Assembly (NCBI GenBank): GCA_964370315.1
Contig: CAYJIS010000038.1
Coordinates: 1-19,443, forward strand
Direction of reading: 5' to 3'
DNA: 19,443 bases
From: CAYJFX01 sp964370315
Lineage (GTDB): Bacteria; Spirochaetota; Spirochaetia; Treponematales; Treponemataceae
Made by a program: the position numbers and the translations under genes. Below, one piece after another: positions 15,044-19,443 of the stretch. The notes under the pieces are model-generated. The model did not search any database. It was not told where the DNA came from and saw only the letters and a program-made list of their open reading frames with translations. How positions within the stretch are numbered: position 1 is the stretch's first letter; the number at the start of each line of letters is the position of its first letter.

Positions 15044-16687
15044 ATGGTTACAGTAAGTGATGTTAGTTTAAAATTTGGTGAAAGGGTTCTTTTTAAGGAT
15101 GTAAACTTAAAGTTTACACCGGGGAACTGTTACGGAATAATTGGTGCGAATGGGGCAGGTAAGTCTACATTCTTAAAGGTGCTTTCAGGTGAACTTGAAC
15201 ACGATTCAGGCCAAGTTATTATTTCAACCGGCGAGCGAATGGCGGTATTAAAACAAGACCACTTTGCATTCGACGAATACAATGTAAAAGAAACGGTAAT
15301 GATGGGACACCCAAAATTACACGAATGCGCAAAGGCACGAGACGCAATATACGCAAAAGAAGACTTTACAGAAGAAGACGGTATAAAGGCAAGTGAGCTA
15401 GAAGGCGAGTTTGCAGACCTTAACGGTTGGGAAGCTGAAAATCAAATTGAACAAATGCTTTCAGGACTAGGGCTTGAAGAAGAATACCACGACAGAAACA
15501 TGGCAGAACTAGACGAAAGTCAAAAGGTTCGTGTTCTTTTAGCACAAGCAATTTTTGGTGAACCTGAAATTCTTTTACTTGACGAACCTACCAATGGTTT
15601 GGATCTTGAATCTATTATGTGGCTTGAAGAGTTTTTGATTGACTTTCCAAACACCGTAATTGTTGTAAGCCATGATAGACACTTTTTGAACACTGTTTGC
15701 ACAACCATTTGTGATATTGACTTTGGTAAAATTAGTCAGTTCGCTGGTAACTACGACTTCTGGTACCAAATGAGCCAAATAATGCAGCGTCAATCTCGAG
15801 ACCAAGCAAAAAAACGAGAAGAAAAAATGAAGGACTTACGAGAGTTTATTCAAAGGTTCGCATCAAACGCTGCAAAAAGTAAACAGGCAACAAGTCGTAA
15901 AAAAATCTACGATAAACTAGCCCTCGAAGAGTTACACGTAACAAGCCGTAAGTTCCCGTATGTAAACTTTAAGCCAGACAGAGACATTGGTAACAATGTT
16001 TTGCGTGTCGAGCACATAAATTATGAAAGTGAAGGACTAAAACTTCTTAACAATTTTTCACTCACTGTAAACAAGGGCGAAAAAATAGCATTCGTTGGTA
16101 TTGAGCATAAATCAAAGTCAGCTCTTTTTGACATTGTAACTGAAACAATTAAAGCTGACTCAGGCGACATCTACTGGGGGCAAACATGTTCACATGCTTA
16201 CCTTTCAATTGATAACTCTGAGTACTTTAAAAATGATATGAACATTACAGAATGGCTCAGACAGTATTCACCAGAACAAGACGATGCCTATGTTCGAGGA
16301 TTTTTGGGAAGAATGCTTTTCTCAGGTGATGAGTCTCTAAAACCAGTAAAGGTTCTCTCTGGGGGCGAAAAGGTTCGCTGTATGCTTTCAAAGCTCATGC
16401 TTTCTGGGGCAAATGTTCTTATCCTCGATGAGCCAACAAATCACTTAGACCTTGAAGCAATTACATCACTCAATGAGGCATTGGCTTCTTTCCCTGGTGT
16501 TATTCTTTTTAATAGCCACGACCATGAGTTTATTTCTTCGGTTGCAAACCGTATTGTAGAAATAACCCCGAACGGAATTATCGACCGAATGATGAATTTT
16601 GAAGACTATCTTGTAGACGAGCAGGTTAAAGAACTTCGAAAAGAATACTACGGAGTAAGTGGTAAAAAGGTTAAGTTTAATATTTAA
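15044..16687 (+). CDS. ABC-F family ATPase, YbiT-like, with one degenerate ATP site
   Basis: A 547-residue protein with two fused ABC ATPase domains and no membrane segments, as in translation-associated ABC-F proteins that act at the ribosomal E site. Domain 1: Walker A GANGAGKST (34-42), signature position LDESQ (156-160) instead of LSGGQ, Walker B LLLDEPTNGLD (177-187). The inter-domain linker (about 245-300) is charged, with lysine and arginine runs. Domain 2: the Walker A position reads GIEHKSKS (352-359) without P-loop glycines, with intact signature LSGGE (438-442) and Walker B LILDEPTNHLD (459-469). One canonical and one altered composite site are predicted. The start is clear: AGGAG (15034-15038), 5-nt spacer, ATG. 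C-ending codons (gac, aac, ttc) are frequent, suggesting high expression. Confidence 0.93.
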   Translation: MVTVSDVSLKFGERVLFKDVNLKFTPGNCYGIIGANGAGKSTFLKVLSGELEHDSGQVIISTGERMAVLKQDHFAFDEYNVKETVMMGHPKLHECAKARDAIYAKEDFTEEDGIKASELEGEFADLNGWEAENQIEQMLSGLGLEEEYHDRNMAELDESQKVRVLLAQAIFGEPEILLLDEPTNGLDLESIMWLEEFLIDFPNTVIVVSHDRHFLNTVCTTICDIDFGKISQFAGNYDFWYQMSQIMQRQSRDQAKKREEKMKDLREFIQRFASNAAKSKQATSRKKIYDKLALEELHVTSRKFPYVNFKPDRDIGNNVLRVEHINYESEGLKLLNNFSLTVNKGEKIAFVGIEHKSKSALFDIVTETIKADSGDIYWGQTCSHAYLSIDNSEYFKNDMNITEWLRQYSPEQDDAYVRGFLGRMLFSGDESLKPVKVLSGGEKVRCMLSKLMLSGANVLILDEPTNHLDLEAITSLNEALASFPGVILFNSHDHEFISSVANRIVEITPNGIIDRMMNFEDYLVDEQVKELRKEYYGVSGKKVKFNI

Positions 16688-16690
16688 AGC

Positions 16691-16725
16691 AAAAAAGACT
16701 GCGATTAACACATCGCAGTCTTTTT
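16691..16725. terminator. Bidirectional rho-independent terminator
   Basis: GACTGCGAT (16697-16705) pairs perfectly with ATCGCAGTC (16712-16720) around TAACAC. Flanking A and T runs extend the stem and give a U-tract in both directions. It ends the ABC-F transcript (stop at 16687) and the convergent threonine ammonia-lyase transcript (stop at 16739). Confidence 0.9.
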
Positions 16726-16738
16726 ATTTTAAGAAGAA

Positions 16739-17932
16739 TTACCTCAGTTTATATCCCTTTTCAATGAGTAATTCTTTTATAGTAGTGATATGTTCGTGGT
16801 TTTTTGTTTCCAAAGATATCTGAATGGTGCAATCATTTAAGTGGCTGTCTTCTAAGTTTCTATCGTGAAGTACCCCGATTATGTTTGCTCCCGCTGAAGC
16901 AATTATTGATGTAACCTCTTTTAATTGACCAGGTTTATCAATAAGTTCAATTGTAAGTTCTGATAGTCTACCAGATCTCATAAGGCCACGATGAATAACG
17001 CGAGACAATATATTTACATCAATGTTTCCACCGCTTACAATTGAACACACTCTTTTACCCTCTACAGGTATTTTATCAAAGAGTATTGCGGCAACAGTTG
17101 CAGCTCCAGCACCTTCTGCAACCAACTTTTGTTTTTCCATAAGTGTTAGAATTGCCGTTGCAATTTCATCATCACTTACAGTAACAATATCGTCAACATA
17201 TTCTGAGCAAAGTTGGAATGTAATTTCACCTGATTTTTTTACTGCAATACCATCTGCAAATGTTATGACGTTTTCAACCTCAGATCTTTTTTTGTTGTCT
17301 AATGAAAGTCTCATGCTTGCAGCACCTTTAGATTGAACACCATACACTTTACAGTTTGGCTTTAAGTTTTTTATAACAAAGGCTATACCTGCAATAAGGC
17401 CGCCACCACCTACTGGTACAATAACAGCTTCTACATCTTTTAATTGTTCTAGAATTTCAAGTGCAATGGTTCCTTGCCCTGCAATTATATTTTCATCATC
17501 GAATGGATGCAAAAAAATTGCCCCTGTTTCTTTTTGGTATTCAAGGGATGCTGAGTATGCATCATCGTATATGCCGTCGATTAGTTTTATTGTCGCACCA
17601 TATTTTTCTGTTGCTTCAATTTTAGAAAGTGGGGCAGTTGCTGGTAGAAATATAGTAGATTGTATGCCGAGCTTTTGGGCAGCGAGTGCGACTCCTTGTG
17701 CATGGTTTCCTGCAGAACAGGCTACAACACCGAGAGCTTTTTCTTCATCGGTTAAAAGTGACATTTTATAATATGCCCCACGAAGTTTAAATGAGCCTGT
17801 TAGTTGTAAGTTTTCTGTTTTAAGAAAAAGCTCACACTTTTCAGAAAGCGACTTTGCAGGAATTATGTCGGTAAGTCTTGTAACATCTTTTAGTGCATGA
17901 GTGGCTTTGTAAACAGTATCTAGTGTTAGCAT
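16739..17932 (-). CDS. ilvA: Threonine ammonia-lyase (threonine dehydratase) with C-terminal ACT domain
   Basis: A 397-residue fold-type II PLP enzyme that deaminates L-threonine to 2-oxobutanoate, the first step to isoleucine or a catabolic route. The PLP lysine is K49 in GSFKLRGAY. SAGNHAQGVA and the phosphate-binding PVGGGGLIAG follow. A single ACT domain occupies about 325-397 (LTIELIDKPGQLKEVTSII onward), so allosteric control is expected. The layout matches the medium form of about 400 residues, as opposed to long IlvA with two ACT-like repeats or short TdcB without one. Whether it is biosynthetic (ilvA) or catabolic (tdcB) cannot be decided here, as no other ilv gene is present. GGAG lies 7 nt before the ATG. 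Confidence 0.93.
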   Translation of the reverse strand: MLTLDTVYKATHALKDVTRLTDIIPAKSLSEKCELFLKTENLQLTGSFKLRGAYYKMSLLTDEEKALGVVACSAGNHAQGVALAAQKLGIQSTIFLPATAPLSKIEATEKYGATIKLIDGIYDDAYSASLEYQKETGAIFLHPFDDENIIAGQGTIALEILEQLKDVEAVIVPVGGGGLIAGIAFVIKNLKPNCKVYGVQSKGAASMRLSLDNKKRSEVENVITFADGIAVKKSGEITFQLCSEYVDDIVTVSDDEIATAILTLMEKQKLVAEGAGAATVAAILFDKIPVEGKRVCSIVSGGNIDVNILSRVIHRGLMRSGRLSELTIELIDKPGQLKEVTSIIASAGANIIGVLHDRNLEDSHLNDCTIQISLETKNHEHITTIKELLIEKGYKLR

Positions 17933-17952
17933 TTTTTTCTCCAGATTGTCTA

Positions 17953-17981
17953 ATTATATGTATAAAGGTTACTTCAAAAAA
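17953..17981 (-). promoter_or_regulatory. Candidate ilvA promoter overlapping a perfect palindrome
   Basis: On the minus strand a perfect -10 TATAAT (17958-17953) lies 20 nt upstream of the ATG, with the GGAG ribosome site between. The -35 at a 17-nt spacer is only TTTTTT (17981-17976), which lies within the 28-bp palindrome 17971-17998, so a protein bound there could control the gene. Confidence 0.45.
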
Positions 17982-17998
17982 CTGCAGTTTTTTGAAGT
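17971..17998. repeat. Perfect 28-bp palindrome upstream of ilvA
   Basis: ACTTCAAAAAACTG is followed immediately by its exact reverse complement, giving 14-bp arms with no spacer. It overlaps the -35 region of ilvA. It could be an operator, a terminator for the upstream minus-strand gene, or a member of a dispersed hairpin family. Confidence 0.8.
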
Positions 17999-18021
17999 GT
18001 TCCTTAGATTTACATTGCGAC

Positions 18022-18063
18022 GTTTTAATGTAAATGTTTTATTATAAATATTTACATTAAAAC
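18022..18063. repeat. Inverted repeat with 14-bp perfect arms
   Basis: GTTTTAATGTAAAT (18022-18035) and ATTTACATTAAAAC (18050-18063) are exact reverse complements around a 14-nt AT loop. A further copy of ATTTACATT lies at 18008-18016, so an alternative shorter hairpin with the left arm is possible. No U-tract fits a simple terminator. Confidence 0.75.
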
Positions 18064-18068
18064 TCGAC

Positions 18069-18109
18069 AGGGAACCTCTGAAAAGGAATTTGGTTTTTAG
18101 AGGTTCCCT
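18069..18109 (-). terminator. Inverted repeat, possible terminator of the Cof-type HAD gene
   Basis: AGGGAACCTCT (18069-18079) and AGAGGTTCCCT (18099-18109) are exact 11-bp arms around a 19-nt loop. It lies 48 bp past the minus-strand HAD stop at 18158. The U-tract is weak (TTTT after a short gap), so the terminator role is uncertain. Confidence 0.45.
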
Positions 18110-18157
18110 AAGTATATCGTATTAGAAGACTTTTATCAATTGGTGAGAACTCTTTGA

Positions 18158-18937
18158 TTATATAATATTAAAATGCTTTAGTGCATTGTAAATGCCATCG
18201 TTGTCAACATCGTCAGTTACATAATCTACTATATCTTTTACTTCTTGGCTACCATTTCCCATTCCTACAGAAAGTCCTACTCCTTTTAACATCGTAAGAT
18301 CATTTCCTGCATCGCCAAAAGCCATTGTATTATTAATATTGATATTGTAATGTTTGCAAACCTCATGGATGCCTACAATTTTACTCCCATTCATTGGAAA
18401 TAAATCACAAAATGTTGGATACCATCTTGCCGAAGCAGAATGAGGCATTAGGCGTAACAATTCCTTTTCTTTGTTTGTATCTACAAAAGCAGAAACCTGA
18501 TAAATACTATTTGTTAAGGCACTCTCTGTGTTACCAATAGGTTGAGTTTCAAGTCGAATCATTTTTTCTACTTCATCTACAAGGCTGTTTCTCATATTAT
18601 AGTACGCATTGTTTTCTTCTACAAAATAACATGGTATATCATTCTCTGTGGAATATAAGATAAGTTTTTGTATATCATCTTTATGTAATGCATTTTCAAA
18701 TATTTTTATGTTTTCCTTATCATAGCAATACTGGCCGTTTAAAGTTATGTAACCATCAAAATAAAGGCCATTTACAATATCCATTTCTGCTTTTGCCCTA
18801 CCTGTTGCAATGAATATTTTTATGCCTTTTTCTTTTAATAATTGCAGAGATTTTATTGCACTATCTGGTATTTTTCCTGTGTTGAAGCTGAGAAGTGTAC
18901 CATCTACATCAAAAAAAATTGCCTCAATTTGTTTCAT
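18158..18937 (-). CDS. Cof-type HAD-IIB family phosphatase
   Basis: A 259-residue haloacid dehalogenase-superfamily hydrolase. The motifs are: I, FFDVDGTLL with nucleophile D10 and acid D12; II, IATGR with T45; III, K186 in NGSKIVGI; IV, FGDAGNDLTML with D209 and D213. A C2-type cap lies between about 80 and 180. Cof proteins dephosphorylate sugar phosphates, flavin or PLP-type small molecules in the cytosol, but the specificity here cannot be read. GAGG sits 7 nt before the ATG. Nothing ties it functionally to the neighbouring genes. Confidence 0.93.
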   Translation of the reverse strand: MKQIEAIFFDVDGTLLSFNTGKIPDSAIKSLQLLKEKGIKIFIATGRAKAEMDIVNGLYFDGYITLNGQYCYDKENIKIFENALHKDDIQKLILYSTENDIPCYFVEENNAYYNMRNSLVDEVEKMIRLETQPIGNTESALTNSIYQVSAFVDTNKEKELLRLMPHSASARWYPTFCDLFPMNGSKIVGIHEVCKHYNININNTMAFGDAGNDLTMLKGVGLSVGMGNGSQEVKDIVDYVTDDVDNDGIYNALKHFNII

Positions 18938-18996
18938 TTATTACCTCGTTTTTTTTGTTTTCTTGCTTACCTTTTTTAGTAAAGGTTTATAATTGC

Positions 18997-19007
18997 GTGC
19001 ACTGCAC
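18997..19007. promoter_or_regulatory. 11-bp palindrome in a possible promoter spacer upstream of the HAD gene
   Basis: GTGCA-C-TGCAC is a perfect palindrome around one base. On the minus strand it lies between a weak -35 (TTAAAA, 19013-19008) and a -10-like TATAAA (18991-18986), where a repressor could act. The promoter match is poor, so this is a weak call. Confidence 0.25.
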
Positions 19008-19042
19008 TTTTAATTTTATTTTAAGATTTTAACCCACTTCTT

Positions 19043-19393
19043 TTATTTTCGCAAGATTTTTTCCATTGCCTTACCCTTTGCAAGTTCATCAACAAGCTTA
19101 TCAAGGTAGCGAATTTCTTTCATAATAGGATCTTCAATTTCTGCAATTTTTACACCGCAAATAGAGCCTGTTATAAGGCTTCTGTTTGGATTAGGGGAAG
19201 GGGCCTTTTTAAAAAAAGCTTCCATTGAAATTACTTCCTTTATTTTTTTTTGTAGGGATTCTTGTGTATAGCCTGTTAGCCAGCAAAGTATTTCGTTTAC
19301 TTCTTCTTGTGTGCGTCCTTTTCTTTTTGCTTTATTTACATATAAAGGATATGTTTCATTAAACTTCATTGTGTATGCTCTATTTTCTGCCAT
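19043..19393 (-). CDS. DUF2200 family protein
   Basis: A 116-residue soluble protein matching the DUF2200 pattern as I remember it: MKFNETYPLYVNKAKRKGRT near the start, EILCWLTGYT, a central SLITGSICGVKI, and a closing IRYLDKLVDELAKGKAMEKI. The function is unknown; such proteins are usually single small genes, often horizontally mobile. The length is normal for the family. The start is well supported: AAAGGA lies 6 nt before the ATG at 19393, and an extended -10 promoter lies upstream. It is separated from the HAD gene by 105 bp. Confidence 0.9.
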   Translation of the reverse strand: MAENRAYTMKFNETYPLYVNKAKRKGRTQEEVNEILCWLTGYTQESLQKKIKEVISMEAFFKKAPSPNPNRSLITGSICGVKIAEIEDPIMKEIRYLDKLVDELAKGKAMEKILRK

Positions 19394-19411
19394 AAAATTT
19401 CCTTTAGAAAT

Positions 19412-19420
19412 AGTATATCA
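19412..19420 (-). promoter_or_regulatory. Extended -10 promoter element of the DUF2200 gene
   Basis: On the minus strand TGATATACT (19420-19412) combines the TGn extension with a five-of-six -10. No good -35 is visible before the window edge, which is acceptable for an extended -10 promoter. Transcription would start near 19406, giving a short leader that keeps the AAAGGA site. Confidence 0.45.
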
Positions 19421-19443
19421 AAAAATTAAAATAAAATGTATTG

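Noticed and set aside
1..19443. Mobile element, phage or defence island
   Set aside because: No transposase, integrase, phage structural gene, toxin-antitoxin pair or restriction system is visible. The genes are mostly core functions.

Overview
The window is AT-rich bacterial chromosome with dense housekeeping genes and no plasmid, phage or insertion-sequence hallmark. The likeliest source is a flagellated spirochaete close to Treponema. That rests on the general look of the proteins, the flagellar export fragments in an ispH/yraN neighbourhood, and the hairpin repeats between genes. It is a judgement from memory, not a search, and a low-GC Firmicute is the main alternative.

Left part (1-1830): the first 15 codons of a gene leaving the left edge on the minus strand, with promoter and ribosome binding site. 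Next comes about 320 bp of non-coding DNA with a quasi-palindromic repeat, then a tRNA-Leu(GAG) with its own promoter and terminator, then an MFS permease. Middle left (1831-7074): the sbcD-sbcC recombination nuclease pair on the minus strand, divergent from ispH across a 44-bp gap. Middle (6172-10729, plus strand): ispH, a FliK-like protein, a free-standing FlhB C-terminal-domain protein, an HD-GYP protein with altered catalytic residues, yraN, a 53-residue gene overlapping yraN, and a small putative zinc protein closed by a strong terminator. Most of these genes overlap or lie very close, so an operon is likely.

Right part: a UvrD/PcrA helicase (minus) divergent from a DEAD-box RNA helicase (plus) with a long structured leader, then an ABC-F ATPase. 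A bidirectional terminator separates the ABC-F gene from a threonine ammonia-lyase (minus). Three hairpins follow, then a Cof-type HAD phosphatase and a DUF2200 protein, both minus.

Six things deserve attention. First, four genes (MFS, sbcD, ispH, uvrD) have a -10-like hexamer ending 5-6 nt before the ATG and no Shine-Dalgarno, which suggests leaderless mRNAs, while other genes here have clear Shine-Dalgarno sites. Second, the HD-GYP protein has lost the first expected HD histidine and the GK of HDIGK. Third, a FliK-like protein is paired with a non-cleavable FlhB-C homologue. Fourth, the ABC-F protein appears to keep only one canonical ATP site. Fifth, the RNA helicase leader carries direct repeats and stem-loops. 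Sixth, there is a cluster of perfect inverted repeats upstream of the threonine ammonia-lyase gene. No single block looks like a defence system or another obviously new multi-gene system.
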